A stretch of 64,000 nt of DNA from Pseudomonas sp. Irchel 3A7 (lineage in GTDB: Bacteria > Pseudomonadota > Gammaproteobacteria > Pseudomonadales > Pseudomonadaceae): assembly GCF_900187565.1 (NCBI RefSeq), contig NZ_FYED01000012.1, positions 124,001 through 188,000 on the forward strand, given 5' to 3'. The notes beneath the pieces were generated by a model, which had not been told where the DNA came from, did not search any database, and saw only the letters and a list, made by a program, of their open reading frames with translations. Numbering within the stretch: the stretch's first letter is position 1; each line of letters starts with the position of its first letter. The position numbers were made by a program, and so were the translations under genes. Positions 17,588 through 27,214 of the stretch are shown one piece after another.

Positions 17588-19303
17588 TTATGCCAGAGCC
17601 TCCCAGAAAAACTCCACGCGGGCACTTCGACCATCGTCGGACCAACTGGCGTTATGCCCCAATTGACGGATCAGATTGACGCCACGTCCCGACAAACGGA
17701 CAGGATCGACCGGACGTTCCATCACTCGCTCGACATCAAATCCCTTGCCGCTGTCCTCGACGCGTATTACCAGACACCCACCCTCGCCCTGCGGCGTAAC
17801 CTGCAAATGGACTCGCACGTAACCGTCCTGCAGTTCATCCAGGCGCGAATTACGCTGCTGGTAGTAACGGGCAAAACCGGCGACATCGCTCTTGAGGTTT
17901 GAATCCAGACCCAGCACCCCATGCTCCAGGGCATTGGAATACAACTCGGCCAGAACACTGTACAGCGCGCCGCTCTGTGTCCGCAGACCGTGCACCTCAA
18001 GCAGCAATTGCAGCAGATACGGCAGGGGGTTGAAGCGTTTAAGCGTGGCGGCGCGATATTCGAAACTCACCGACCAGTCCAGCGGACAGGACTGACCGCT
18101 GTCGGAATAGACCGGCGCAGGCGGACTCAGTTGCGCCGGGTCCGGCAGGCTGACTTCGACCATGCTGACATCGTCCCGGGCCTCACCGCGAAAATCCCTC
18201 AACGCCTGGTTGATGTCCTCGAACAACGCATCGGGCTGTCGATTGGCCGCAAACACCTGCTGCAAGCGCTGCACGCCAAACAACTGCTCATTGGCATCGC
18301 AGGTATCGATCACCCCGTCGGACAACAGAAACACCCGATCCCCGATGGCCATCGGAAACACTTCGGTGCGGTCGTCGAAGGTTTGCGGGCTCAGCACGCC
18401 AAGCGGCAAGTGCCGGGCCGTCAGCAGCGTGCGCTCCCCCGTGGCAATACTGTGCAGGTAGCCGTCCGGCATGCCGCCGTTCCAGACCTCGACCGAACGC
18501 CGCTGAAAACTCAGGCATAGCATCGTTGCGCAACAGAACATGTCCACCGGCAGGATGCGCTTGAGCTTGGCATTCATTTCGCGCAGGGTTTCCGCCAGGC
18601 CATAGCCCTTGGCGGTCATGCCGTAAAAGACTTCGGCCAGGGGCATTGCCCCCACTGCGGCCGGCAAGCCATGGCCGGTAAAATCGCCCAGCAACACGTG
18701 CATGTCGCCGGCCGGGGTGAACGCAGCCAATAGCAAATCGCCGTTGAACAGTGCGTAGGGCGATTGCAGATAGCGGATGTTCGGCGCTTTCAAACAGCCG
18801 GAATGGGCTACTTTGTCGAACACGGCCTTGGCCACCCGCTGCTCGTTGAGCAGGTAGTCGTGATGCCGGGCGATCTGGTCGCGTTGCTGCAGCACCGTCG
18901 TCTGCAACCGTCGTAGACGGTCCATCGCCTTGATTTTGGCGGCGAGAATCACCTGGTTGTACGGCTTCGCCAGAAAATCGTCACCTCCGACCTCCAGGCA
19001 GCGGGCCAAGGCTTCGCTCTCGGACAGCGAGGTAAGGAAGATGATCGGCACCAGGGTTTCCCCGGCCAGTTCCTTGATCTGTCGGGCGGCTTCGAAACCA
19101 TCCATCACCGGCATCATTGCGTCCATCAACACCAGTTGCGGCCGTTGTTGGCGAAACGCCTCGACCGCTTCAGCGCCATTGGCAGCCGTGAGTACTTGAT
19201 GCCCCTGTCGCCGGACGATACTCGACAACAGCATGCGATCAGCCGCGCTGTCTTCAGCGATCAGAATCGTCAGCGATTCGAGTGCAGGCTGCACGGCGAT
19301 CAA
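17588..19303 (-). CDS. hsbR: Response regulator HsbR: receiver, PP2C phosphatase and HATPase
   Basis: Receiver domain (residues 10-130, phospho-Asp61 in LVLMDAMMP), then a SpoIIE-type PP2C phosphatase (about 190-400: LLLAAFTPAGDMHVLLGDFTGHG and FLLSDGVIDTCD), and a C-terminal anti-sigma kinase-type HATPase (about 430-571: LAELYSNALEHGVLG, VEDSGKGFD). In P. aeruginosa it controls the phosphorylation of HsbA. At 571 residues it has the normal size. The start is TTG at 19303, overlapping the hsbA stop as TTGA; this rare start is inferred from position. Confidence 0.92.
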   Translation of the reverse strand: MIAVQPALESLTILIAEDSAADRMLLSSIVRRQGHQVLTAANGAEAVEAFRQQRPQLVLMDAMMPVMDGFEAARQIKELAGETLVPIIFLTSLSESEALARCLEVGGDDFLAKPYNQVILAAKIKAMDRLRRLQTTVLQQRDQIARHHDYLLNEQRVAKAVFDKVAHSGCLKAPNIRYLQSPYALFNGDLLLAAFTPAGDMHVLLGDFTGHGLPAAVGAMPLAEVFYGMTAKGYGLAETLREMNAKLKRILPVDMFCCATMLCLSFQRRSVEVWNGGMPDGYLHSIATGERTLLTARHLPLGVLSPQTFDDRTEVFPMAIGDRVFLLSDGVIDTCDANEQLFGVQRLQQVFAANRQPDALFEDINQALRDFRGEARDDVSMVEVSLPDPAQLSPPAPVYSDSGQSCPLDWSVSFEYRAATLKRFNPLPYLLQLLLEVHGLRTQSGALYSVLAELYSNALEHGVLGLDSNLKSDVAGFARYYQQRNSRLDELQDGYVRVHLQVTPQGEGGCLVIRVEDSGKGFDVERVMERPVDPVRLSGRGVNLIRQLGHNASWSDDGRSARVEFFWEALA

Positions 19304-19599
19304 CTGATGTCGAACAGTTTGTCGAAATTGGAGATGGCGAGGATTTTCCTCACGTCGGAACTGCTGTTGACCACGCGAATATCGGAATCGTCGCCACCGG
19401 CGTGATCACGCAACAGGAGCAGCATGCCCAGTGCGGAGCTGTCGAGATAGGTTGCCTCTTTGAGGTCGATCACAACCTCGGCGAGCGCCTTGTCCTCGTA
19501 GGACTCCCGAAACTCCTGATGCTTGGCGAAATCGAATCGTCCCTTGACCGAGATCGTCAGTTTTTGCCCATCCGCAGAGACTTCTGTAACGACTGACAT
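19300..19599 (-). CDS. hsbA: Anti-sigma factor antagonist HsbA (STAS domain)
   Basis: A 99-residue STAS protein. The phosphorylatable serine lies in TYLDSSALGML (Ser54 or Ser55). In P. aeruginosa unphosphorylated HsbA binds the anti-sigma factor FlgM and so promotes FliA activity, while the phosphorylated form acts through the diguanylate cyclase HsbD. It is the first gene of hsbA-hsbR-hptB and overlaps hsbR by 4 nt. Confidence 0.92.
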   Translation of the reverse strand: MSVVTEVSADGQKLTISVKGRFDFAKHQEFRESYEDKALAEVVIDLKEATYLDSSALGMLLLLRDHAGGDDSDIRVVNSSSDVRKILAISNFDKLFDIS

Positions 19600-19699
19600 G
19601 TCATGGCTTCCTTGTCATTGGTAAACCTGCTTGTACAAGGTTTAGCATTGGGTAGAGGTTGGGGCAAGGCAGCAAATTTGTGAGAGCCTTGAATCCCTC

Positions 19700-19782
19700 T
19701 TCGCGAGCAGGCTCGCTCCCACAGGTAGAACGCATTCCCTTGTAAGAACGCGACCTACTGTGGGAGCGAGCCTGCTCGCGAA
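19700..19782. repeat. REP inverted pair 3
   Basis: Inverted REP units at 19700-19723 and 19759-19782, between the fliJ stop and hsbA. Confidence 0.92.
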
Positions 19783-19806
19783 GAACGATAACGCGGTCCA
19801 ATTGAT

Positions 19807-20256
19807 TCAATATTGGTCCTGGCGAGGCAACCGCTGGGACAATTCGTCGAGCAGTTTCTGCTCGCGCTTGTCCTCCAGCGCCCGCGCTTCATCCATGTAA
19901 CGTTGAACCAGCTTGCGTAATCCCTCGACCCGGGCGAAGGCCTGTTGCCAGGTGTCCCGCGCCTTGTTCAGGTTGTTCTGGTGCCAGGCCAGGCTTTGCC
20001 GCTGCTGATCGATGGCCGTGCCCAGTTGCGCAAGAAAACCCTGGTACCCCAACAGCCATTGGCCGGACACGCCGCCGCTACCGCGCACGATCCACTGTTC
20101 CTGGTAGTCGAGCCGAAAGGCTTCGAGGTCGGCGAGTTTGCTTTCCGCCAGGCGCACCTGACCCTGAAAGTGCCCCAGGCGCTGGACGGCGGTTTTCTCG
20201 GCCTTTTCGGCCATTTCCACCACGGGGGCCAGGCGCCCTGCCCGAGTCTGGGCCAT
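19807..20256 (-). CDS. fliJ: Flagellar export chaperone FliJ
   Basis: A 149-residue, almost wholly coiled-coil protein rich in Gln, Glu and Lys. FliJ links the FliI ATPase ring to FlhA and helps recycle export chaperones. It starts 6 nt after the fliI stop and ends the fliEFGHIJ run before a REP pair. Confidence 0.94.
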   Translation of the reverse strand: MAQTRAGRLAPVVEMAEKAEKTAVQRLGHFQGQVRLAESKLADLEAFRLDYQEQWIVRGSGGVSGQWLLGYQGFLAQLGTAIDQQRQSLAWHQNNLNKARDTWQQAFARVEGLRKLVQRYMDEARALEDKREQKLLDELSQRLPRQDQY

Positions 20257-20262
20257 GGTCGG

Positions 20263-21621
20263 TTAACCGCCCGCCGCGGGCGCGAAGATCGACGCGAGGT
20301 ACGCTTCGCTTTCGCCCAGGCTGATGCTGTCGTTGAGGCCCTGACGCAAGTATTTGACCAGTTGCGGTTGCAGGGAAATCGCCAGGTCAGTCTCGCGGTC
20401 ACCGCCGGCGACGTAAGCACCCACGCTGATCAGGTCCCGGCTCTGTTGATAGCGCGACCACAGTTGCTTGAAATACTGCGCTCGGGTCATGTGTTCCGGC
20501 GACACCACCGCCGGCATGACCCGGCTGATGGACGCCTCGATGTCGATGGCCGGGTAATGGCCTTCCTCGGCCAGTCGCCGCGACAGCACGATGTGCCCGT
20601 CGAGCACACCTCGCGCCGAGTCGGCAATCGGGTCTTGCTGGTCATCGCCTTCGGACAGCACGGTATAGAACGCGGTGATCGAACCGCCGCCCTTCTCGGC
20701 ATTACCGGCCCGTTCCACCAGTTTCGGCAATTTGGCGAACACCGACGGCGGATAGCCCTTGGTGGCCGGCGGCTCGCCAATGGCCAGGGCGATTTCCCGC
20801 TGGGCCTGGGCGAAACGGGTCAGCGAGTCCATCAGCAACAGGACGTTCTTGCCCTTGTCGCGGAAATACTCGGCGATTCGCGTGCAGTACATGGCCGCGC
20901 GCAGACGCATCAACGGTGCATCGTCCGCCGGGGACGCCACCACCACCGAGCGCTTGAGGCCTTCTTCACCGAGGATGTGCTCGATGAATTCTTTAACTTC
21001 ACGACCCCGCTCACCGATCAGCCCGACCACGATAATGTCGGCCTCGGTGAAGCGGGTCATCATGCCCAGCAGCACGGATTTACCGACACCGGTACCGGCA
21101 AACAGCCCGAGCCGCTGACCGCGACCGACCGTCAACATACCGTTGATGCAGCGAATGCCCACATCCAGCGGTTCGCTGATCGGTTCACGTTTGAGCGGGT
21201 TGATGGTCGGACCGTCCATCGGCACCCAGTCTTCGGCCTTCATCCCGCCCTTGCCGTCCAGCGCACGGCCGGCGCCATCGAGTACACGGCCGAGCATGCT
21301 CATGCCCATCGGCAAGCGACCGCTGTCCGACAGCGGAACGACCCGGGCGCCGGGGGCAATACCGGCAACGCTACCGACCGGCATCAAAAAGACCTTACTG
21401 CCGGAGAAGCCCATGACTTCGGCTTCGACCTGCACCGGATGATAGCTGTCGTCGTTGATGACCATGCAGCGACTGCCCATGGCCGCACGCAAGCCTTCGG
21501 CTTCGAGGGTCAGGCCGACCATGCGCAGCAGGCGGCCTTCGAGGATCGGTGCGCCCGCCAGTTGCGTGGCCTCGGCATAACTGCCCAGGCGCTTGGCGAA
21601 ACTGGTGCGTTCAAGGCGCAT
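20263..21621 (-). CDS. fliI: Flagellar export ATPase FliI
   Basis: The hexameric ATPase of flagellar type III export, related to the F1 beta subunit. Walker A is LFAGTGVGKSVLLG, Walker B is NVLLLMDSLTRFAQAQ, and the signature PPATKGYPPSVFAKLPKLVE is present. The ATG at 21621 (MRLERTSFAKRL) gives 452 residues, the usual length, and overlaps the end of fliH by 11 nt. The frame is open 14 codons further inside fliH. Confidence 0.97.
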   Translation of the reverse strand: MRLERTSFAKRLGSYAEATQLAGAPILEGRLLRMVGLTLEAEGLRAAMGSRCMVINDDSYHPVQVEAEVMGFSGSKVFLMPVGSVAGIAPGARVVPLSDSGRLPMGMSMLGRVLDGAGRALDGKGGMKAEDWVPMDGPTINPLKREPISEPLDVGIRCINGMLTVGRGQRLGLFAGTGVGKSVLLGMMTRFTEADIIVVGLIGERGREVKEFIEHILGEEGLKRSVVVASPADDAPLMRLRAAMYCTRIAEYFRDKGKNVLLLMDSLTRFAQAQREIALAIGEPPATKGYPPSVFAKLPKLVERAGNAEKGGGSITAFYTVLSEGDDQQDPIADSARGVLDGHIVLSRRLAEEGHYPAIDIEASISRVMPAVVSPEHMTRAQYFKQLWSRYQQSRDLISVGAYVAGGDRETDLAISLQPQLVKYLRQGLNDSISLGESEAYLASIFAPAAGG

Positions 21622-22396
21622 CGGAAATGTCCGGCGCAGGCTTGCCTTCGATCGGCAGTTCAAGGCTCAAGTCCGGCGCGGCCGGGTGCAAGGCCTGTTC
21701 GTGCAGCTGATCGAGCAACTTGTCCATGACCTGCTTGACGCGGGTTTCGACCGTGGCGTCGATACGGCTATGTTCGGTCTCGACCCGACAACCGCCCGGC
21801 AATAGCGATTCGTCCTCGACGATGCGCCAGCTTTCTTCGTGGCGTTCGCGCAGGGCTTTGACCTGTTCGAAATCCTGCGGATTGATGTACAGCCGCACAT
21901 TGCCCACGCCCAGTGGCAGCAGCTTGAGGGCTTCGCGCATGACGTGTTCGATTTGTGTCGAGTCGATGGCCAGTTCGCGCTGAATCACCTGTCTGGTGAT
22001 GTGCTGCACGAGGTCGACCAGGGATTTTTCGATCAGCGTGTCCTGTTCGGCGATGGGCTCGAACAGGTGCGTCATCAGTTGCTCCAGCCCCGCGATCTTG
22101 GGTGCCAGCGCCGCTTCCGCTTCCTGGCGAACCTTGAGCGTGGTGCTGTGGAAACCTTCTCGCTCACCCACCGCGAAGCCTTCGTTGTAGGCTTCCTGAC
22201 GAATGCTTTCGAGTTCTTCAAGGGTCAGCGGCTGGACTTCCTCCAGCGGCACTTCTTCCATTTCCGGCGGCTCGGGTTCCGGCTCCGGCTCAGGCTCGGG
22301 TTCCGGCGGGTCGAAGCTGGGCAGCGCCCAGGTATCGAAACCACTGACATCCCTGGCCCGGATCAGGTCAGTGGGTGAATCGTCATGCTTGGCCAT
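21611..22396 (-). CDS. fliH: Flagellar assembly protein FliH
   Basis: The negative regulator and peripheral stalk of FliI. The 261-residue protein has an N-terminal run of alternating Pro-Glu (about residues 30-46), a coiled-coil middle, and the conserved C-terminal domain (HITRQVIQRELAIDSTQIE, VGNVRLYINPQDFEQV). The Pro-Glu run is usual in Pseudomonas FliH. Start 4 nt after the fliG stop. Confidence 0.95.
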   Translation of the reverse strand: MAKHDDSPTDLIRARDVSGFDTWALPSFDPPEPEPEPEPEPEPPEMEEVPLEEVQPLTLEELESIRQEAYNEGFAVGEREGFHSTTLKVRQEAEAALAPKIAGLEQLMTHLFEPIAEQDTLIEKSLVDLVQHITRQVIQRELAIDSTQIEHVMREALKLLPLGVGNVRLYINPQDFEQVKALRERHEESWRIVEDESLLPGGCRVETEHSRIDATVETRVKQVMDKLLDQLHEQALHPAAPDLSLELPIEGKPAPDISDAP

Positions 22397-22400
22397 GGTG

Positions 22401-23420
22401 TTAGATCATTTCCTCGCCGCCCTTGCCGCCGAGAACGATTTCTCCGGCTTCGGCCATACGGCGGGCGATGGTGAGGATTTCCTTCTGCGCGGTTTCCACG
22501 TCGCTGACGCGTACCGGGCCCTTGGCTTCGAGGTCGTCGCGCAACAGTTCGGCGGCACGCTTGGACATGTTCTTGAAGATCTTCTCTTTGACGTTTTCGT
22601 CCGAGCCCTTGAGGGCCAGCACCAGCACGTCGGAGGACACCTCGCGGAGCAGCGCCTGGATACCGCGGTCGTCGACATCGGCCAGGTTGTTGAACACGAA
22701 CATGAGGTCTTCGATCTGACCGGACAGGTCTTCGTCGACTTCGCGGATCGAGTCCATGAGCTGACCTTCGATGGAGCTGTCGAGGAAGTTCATGATGTCG
22801 GCCGCGCGCTTGATGCCGCCCAGGGTGGTGCGCGAGGCATTCGAGTTGCCGGAGAACTGCTTCTCGAGAATCTGGTTGAGTTCTTTGAGCGCCGCCGGCT
22901 GCACGGTGTTCAGCGAAGAGACCCGCAGAATGATGTCCAGCCGGACCTTGTGATCGAAGTTGCCGAGGACTTCACCGGCCTGGTCCGGATCGAGATACGC
23001 CACCACGATCGCCTGGATCTGCGGGTGCTCGTAGCGGATCACGTCAGCGACCGCGCGCGGTTCCATCCACTTCAGGCTGTCGAGGCCACTGGTGTTGCCA
23101 CCCAGCAGGATACGGTCGATCAGGCCGTTGGCCTTGTCTTCGCCCAGGGCCTGGGTGAGCATTTTGCGCACGTAGTCGTCGGAGCCGACACCCAGGCTGG
23201 TCTGGTCGCCGACGATGTCGACGAACTCGCTCATCACCTGCTCGACCTGCTCGCGGTGCACGTTACCCATCTGGGCCATGGCCACGCCCACACGCTGGAC
23301 CTCCTTGGGTCCCATGTGGCGCAGCACCTGGGCAGCGTCGGTAGAACCCAGGGACAGCAACAGGATCGCGGCTTTGTCGACCTTGGTCAGTTTGGCGGCA
23401 ACGGCTCGGTTATCACTCAT
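22401..23420 (-). CDS. fliG: Flagellar motor switch protein FliG
   Basis: The C-ring subunit that contacts the stators and converts ion flow into torque. The 339-residue protein has ARM-like N and middle domains (with the EHPQ motif in RYEHPQIQAIVVAYL) and the C-terminal torque domain (VRVSDVETAQKEILTIARRM). It overlaps fliF by 8 nt. Confidence 0.97.
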   Translation of the reverse strand: MSDNRAVAAKLTKVDKAAILLLSLGSTDAAQVLRHMGPKEVQRVGVAMAQMGNVHREQVEQVMSEFVDIVGDQTSLGVGSDDYVRKMLTQALGEDKANGLIDRILLGGNTSGLDSLKWMEPRAVADVIRYEHPQIQAIVVAYLDPDQAGEVLGNFDHKVRLDIILRVSSLNTVQPAALKELNQILEKQFSGNSNASRTTLGGIKRAADIMNFLDSSIEGQLMDSIREVDEDLSGQIEDLMFVFNNLADVDDRGIQALLREVSSDVLVLALKGSDENVKEKIFKNMSKRAAELLRDDLEAKGPVRVSDVETAQKEILTIARRMAEAGEIVLGGKGGEEMI

Positions 23421-25200
23421 CTGCGTTAATCCACTCTTTCACGACCTGAGCCACACGACCCGGGTCTTCTGCCACCAGACTCTTGATTGCGTTCAACTGT
23501 GCGTCATAGCCTTCACTCGGGCTCGGCAGCAGGATGCTGGTCGGGCCGCCGAGGCTGACACGGTCGTTGGCCAATTCACCGTCCAGGCCGCCCATGCCAC
23601 CCAACTCGACGTCGCTGCCAATGCCGGCCAGCTGCTTGTCCTTGCCGCCACCGGTGATGTTGTTGAGCACCGGACGCAGCACGCCGAACACCAGCACCAG
23701 AATGAACAAGACACCCAGCACTTGCTTGACGATGTCCCAGAACCACGGCTGGGAGTAGAACGGAATGTCGGCAATCACTTCCCCGCGATCAGCGGAGAAC
23801 GGCATGTTGATCACGCTGACACTGTCGCCACGGCTGGCGTCGAAACCGACCGCATCCTGGACCAAACGTGTGAAGCGCGCCAACTCATCGGCCGTCCACG
23901 GCGCGCGGGTGGTTTCGCCATTGGCCGGGTTGACCTTGACCTGGTCATCCACCACCACCGACACCGACAGGCGATTCAATCGACCCTGCTGCTGCTTGGT
24001 GTGGCTGATGGAACGGTCGAGTTCGAAGTTCTTGGTCGATTGTTGACGCTTGTCCGCCGGGTACGGCGCCAGCATCGGCTGACCGGTGGCCGGGTCCATG
24101 ATTTGCTGACCATTGGCATCGATCAGTGGCTGGCCTGGCTGCACCATGCCCGCCGCTGCGGTGGCGCCGCCGGTGGTTTGCGGCGCGGATGCCGGCGACG
24201 GTGGCTGGTTGCTCAGGGCACCCGGCACACCTTGCGGACCATTGCTGGCGGTACGTTGTTCGTTGACCGACTGCTCGCTGCGCAACGCCGGTTGATCCGG
24301 ATTGAACTGCTCGGAGGTCGACTCGACTGCACTGAAGTCCACATCCGCGGACACTTCAGCCTTGTAGCGATCGTTGCCCAGCACCGGTTGCAGGATGTTG
24401 TGCACACGCTGGGTGAGCATGCTTTCCATGCGACGGCTGTAGTCGAATTGCTTGCCGGCCATGGTCAGTTCGGAGTTTTCCGCCTGATCCGAGAGCAGGT
24501 TGCCCTTCTGGTCGACCACGGTGATCTGCGATTTGCTGAGTTCGGGAACGCTGGTCGCCACCAGATTGACGATGGCCACGACCTGGCCCGGCTCCAGCGA
24601 GCGACCGGAATAGAGTTCAACCAGAACCGACGCGCTCGGCTTGCGCTCATCGCGCACGAACACCGAACTCTTCGGAATCGCCAGGTGCACGCGGGCACCC
24701 TTGACGTTGTTCAGGCTGGAGATGGTGCGGGCCAGTTCGCCTTCGAGGCCACGACGGTAGCGGGTAGCCTCCATGAACTGGCTGGTACCCAGGCCCTGGT
24801 CCTTGTCGAGAATTTCGAAACCGATGTTGCCGTCGCTGGGAGTGACACCAGCGCCGGCCAGTTTCAGGCGCGCACGGGACAGGTCTTCGGCCTTGACCAG
24901 CAAGGCACCGGAGTTGGGTTCAACGGTATAGGGAATATCGGCGGCACCCAGGGTATCCATGACCTGCTTGGCGTCCATACCGGCAAGGCTGCCGTACAGC
25001 GGACGGTAGTCCGGCTGCTGGGACCACAACACCACGGCAAAACCAATCGCCACGCTCGCGGCCAGGCCGACCAACAGGCCCACCTGACGCAACATGGTCA
25101 TCTCGGAGAGGTTTTCCAGGAAGGACAACCCGAACAGCGGCGGCTTGCCGTCTATGGGTGTGGCCTTGGCCGGAACATTATCGGCGACTGCTTCTGCCAT
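23413..25200 (-). CDS. fliF: Flagellar MS-ring protein FliF
   Basis: Forms the inner-membrane MS ring that is the base of the flagellum. At 595 residues it has two membrane helices (LLVGLAASVAIGFAVVLW near the N-terminus and VLGVLFILVLVFGVLRPVL near residue 460), the YscJ-like domains between them, and a cytosolic C-terminal tail that binds FliG. It follows fliE by 15 nt. Confidence 0.97.
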   Translation of the reverse strand: MAEAVADNVPAKATPIDGKPPLFGLSFLENLSEMTMLRQVGLLVGLAASVAIGFAVVLWSQQPDYRPLYGSLAGMDAKQVMDTLGAADIPYTVEPNSGALLVKAEDLSRARLKLAGAGVTPSDGNIGFEILDKDQGLGTSQFMEATRYRRGLEGELARTISSLNNVKGARVHLAIPKSSVFVRDERKPSASVLVELYSGRSLEPGQVVAIVNLVATSVPELSKSQITVVDQKGNLLSDQAENSELTMAGKQFDYSRRMESMLTQRVHNILQPVLGNDRYKAEVSADVDFSAVESTSEQFNPDQPALRSEQSVNEQRTASNGPQGVPGALSNQPPSPASAPQTTGGATAAAGMVQPGQPLIDANGQQIMDPATGQPMLAPYPADKRQQSTKNFELDRSISHTKQQQGRLNRLSVSVVVDDQVKVNPANGETTRAPWTADELARFTRLVQDAVGFDASRGDSVSVINMPFSADRGEVIADIPFYSQPWFWDIVKQVLGVLFILVLVFGVLRPVLNNITGGGKDKQLAGIGSDVELGGMGGLDGELANDRVSLGGPTSILLPSPSEGYDAQLNAIKSLVAEDPGRVAQVVKEWINADE

Positions 25201-25215
25201 GACTCAATCTCGTCC

Positions 25216-25545
25216 TTAAACCGGCATCTGCATGATGTCTTGGTAGGCCTGAACCAACTTGTTACGCACTTGGGTCAACGCCTGAAACGACACGCTGGCC
25301 TTCTGTGAGGAAATCATTACGTCCGTCAGGTCGACGCCGCTCTTGCCGATCTCGAAGGCACTGGCCAATTGACCGGCAGCCTGCTGGGTGTCGTTCACTT
25401 TATTGACGGCCTGACCGAGCATGTCGGAAAAGCTGCTGCCATTCAGTTCAGGGACGGCGGCAGTCGATTTCGGCGCAGACATGGCGTCCATTTGCATGGC
25501 GCGCATATCCAGCATCAACCGATTGAATTCAATACCTTGGCTCAT
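25216..25545 (-). CDS. fliE: Flagellar hook-basal body protein FliE
   Basis: Joins the MS ring to the rod. The ATG at 25545 gives 109 residues starting MSQGIEFNRLMLDMRAMQ. The conserved C-terminus SSQKASVSFQALTQVRNKLV is present. The frame is open 17 codons further upstream, but the chosen start fits family length. First gene of fliEFGHIJ, with a sigma-54 promoter about 70 nt upstream. Confidence 0.96.
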   Translation of the reverse strand: MSQGIEFNRLMLDMRAMQMDAMSAPKSTAAVPELNGSSFSDMLGQAVNKVNDTQQAAGQLASAFEIGKSGVDLTDVMISSQKASVSFQALTQVRNKLVQAYQDIMQMPV

Positions 25546-25615
25546 GGTTTCTCTCTTTGACGCGTCGTTGGCGACCCGCAATTTTTTGACACTCACTCGG
25601 CGGGTAGTGAGGTGT

Positions 25616-25633
25616 TAGCAACAAGGGTGCCAG
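25616..25633 (-). promoter_or_regulatory. Sigma-54 promoter for fliE operon
   Basis: The minus-strand sequence TGGCACCCTTGTTGCT has GG-N10-GC at 25618-25631, about 72 nt upstream of the fliE ATG. In P. aeruginosa this operon is activated by FleR and/or FleQ with RpoN. Confidence 0.82.
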
Positions 25634-25700
25634 CTCGGCGACCACTCTGAACAAAAGCCCTACCCAGCCTCGCCTTAACCTTCAATGGTCGCAAAACCTT

Positions 25701-25789
25701 TGTGGGAGCGAGCCTGCTCGCGAAGGGGTGGTGTCAGTCAACATCTACATATCTGTCACACCGCCTTCGCGAGCAGGCTCGCTCCCACA
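25701..25789. repeat. REP inverted pair 4
   Basis: Inverted REP units at 25701-25724 and 25766-25789, between the fleR stop and the fliE promoter. Confidence 0.93.
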
Positions 25790-25817
25790 TTTAGATCGGT
25801 GTTGCGTCCGTCAACTT

Positions 25818-27209
25818 TCAGGTGGCGAACAGATAGGCTTCCACATCCATCCCCGCATCACGCATTTGCGCCAGCTTGTAGCGCAAGGTACGCGGGCTGA
25901 TGCCAAGCTTTTCCGCCGCTTCCTTGCGCCGGCCACGCTCCGTGCGCAAGGTATCGATGATCATCTGGAACTCGCGCCGGCGCAGGTCGTCGCCCAGCGC
26001 CCCGGCGGATTCAGCCTCGACCTCCACGGCGCGTACCGGCGTGGTCGTCGGCATCGAAACTGGCAGAGGCGCGCAGGCGACCGGTCCGGTCAGGCAGAAG
26101 TCCTGAGGCTGGATCAAACCACCTTGTTGCAGGATCAGTGCGCGCTGAATCGCGTTATCCAGTTCGCGCACATTCCCAGGCCAGGGGTAACCGATCAGGC
26201 ACGCCTGAGCTTCGGGCGACAATCGCGCCGCGGCATGCTTCATTTTATTGACGTGCTTGGCCAGCAGGCGCTCGGCCAGCGGCAGGATGTCGGCGGTACG
26301 CTCGCGCAGCGGACGCCACGCCAGCGGAAACACAGACAGGCGATAGTAAAGGTCTTCACGGAAGCGCCCCGCCGCCACTTCTGCGGCCAGGTCACGGTTG
26401 GTGGTTGCAACCACGCGAATGTCCAGGGTGATCGGCTTGCGCGCGCCAACCCGCTCGACCTCGCGCTCCTGCAGCACACGCAGTAATTTGGCTTGCAGAC
26501 CCAGGGGCATTTCGGAAATTTCATCGAGCAGGATGGTCCCGCCATCGGCTTGCTCGAACTTGCCCGCTTGCGCTGCAATAGCACCGGTGAACGAACCTTT
26601 CTCGTGACCAAACAGCGTGGCTTCCAGCATGTTGTCCGGGATCGCCGCACAGTTGATCGCAATGAACGGCTGGCCGGCACGATGGGAGTGCTGGTGAATG
26701 TAGCGCGCCAGCACCTCCTTGCCCGTCCCGGACTCGCCGGAGATCAACACCGTGGAATCACTGCGCGCCACGCGCGCGGCCAGCTCCAGCAGTTGCGCAC
26801 TGGCCGGCTCGAAGGCGACCGGCCCTTCGCTGTCGGTGGTACCGAGACTGCCCAGGGCATGTCGCGCGACCAGATCGAGCAAGGCCTTGGGCTCGAACGG
26901 CTTGACCAGATAATCCGCCGCGCCCTGACGCATCGCATCCACCGCTCGCTCCACGGCACCGTGAGCGGTCATCAGCAACACCGGCAGTTGCGGCTGACGT
27001 GTGCGCAGCAGGCCAAGCAGCTGATGACCATCCATGCCCGGCATGTTGACGTCGCTGACCACCAGGCTGAACGCCTCGGCGTCGACGGCAGCCAAGGCCT
27101 CTTCTGCCGACCCCACGGCCTTGTAATCATGGCCGGCGAGCAACAGCGTATCGGCCAGTGCTTCGCGTAATGCACGGTCATCCTCGACCAGTAGAACCTT
27201 GATACTCAT
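25818..27209 (-). CDS. fleR: Sigma-54 response regulator FleR
   Basis: Activates class III flagellar genes when phosphorylated by FleS. Receiver domain at residues 1-115 (phospho-Asp in LVVSDVNMPGMDGH), AAA+ domain (ISGESGTGKEVLARY, GAFTGAIAAQ, TILLDEISEMPLG) and a Fis-type HTH (EAAEKLGISPRTLRYKL). The ATG at 27209 has GGAG 8 nt upstream; a GTG at 27218 overlaps the fleS stop and is a possible alternative. About 463 residues. Confidence 0.95.
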   Translation of the reverse strand: MSIKVLLVEDDRALREALADTLLLAGHDYKAVGSAEEALAAVDAEAFSLVVSDVNMPGMDGHQLLGLLRTRQPQLPVLLMTAHGAVERAVDAMRQGAADYLVKPFEPKALLDLVARHALGSLGTTDSEGPVAFEPASAQLLELAARVARSDSTVLISGESGTGKEVLARYIHQHSHRAGQPFIAINCAAIPDNMLEATLFGHEKGSFTGAIAAQAGKFEQADGGTILLDEISEMPLGLQAKLLRVLQEREVERVGARKPITLDIRVVATTNRDLAAEVAAGRFREDLYYRLSVFPLAWRPLRERTADILPLAERLLAKHVNKMKHAAARLSPEAQACLIGYPWPGNVRELDNAIQRALILQQGGLIQPQDFCLTGPVACAPLPVSMPTTTPVRAVEVEAESAGALGDDLRRREFQMIIDTLRTERGRRKEAAEKLGISPRTLRYKLAQMRDAGMDVEAYLFAT

Positions 27210-27214
27210 AACCT

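Noticed and set aside
22206..22396. FliH Pro-Glu tract considered as a non-coding microsatellite
   Set aside because: It is in frame within a clear fliH and typical of the genus.
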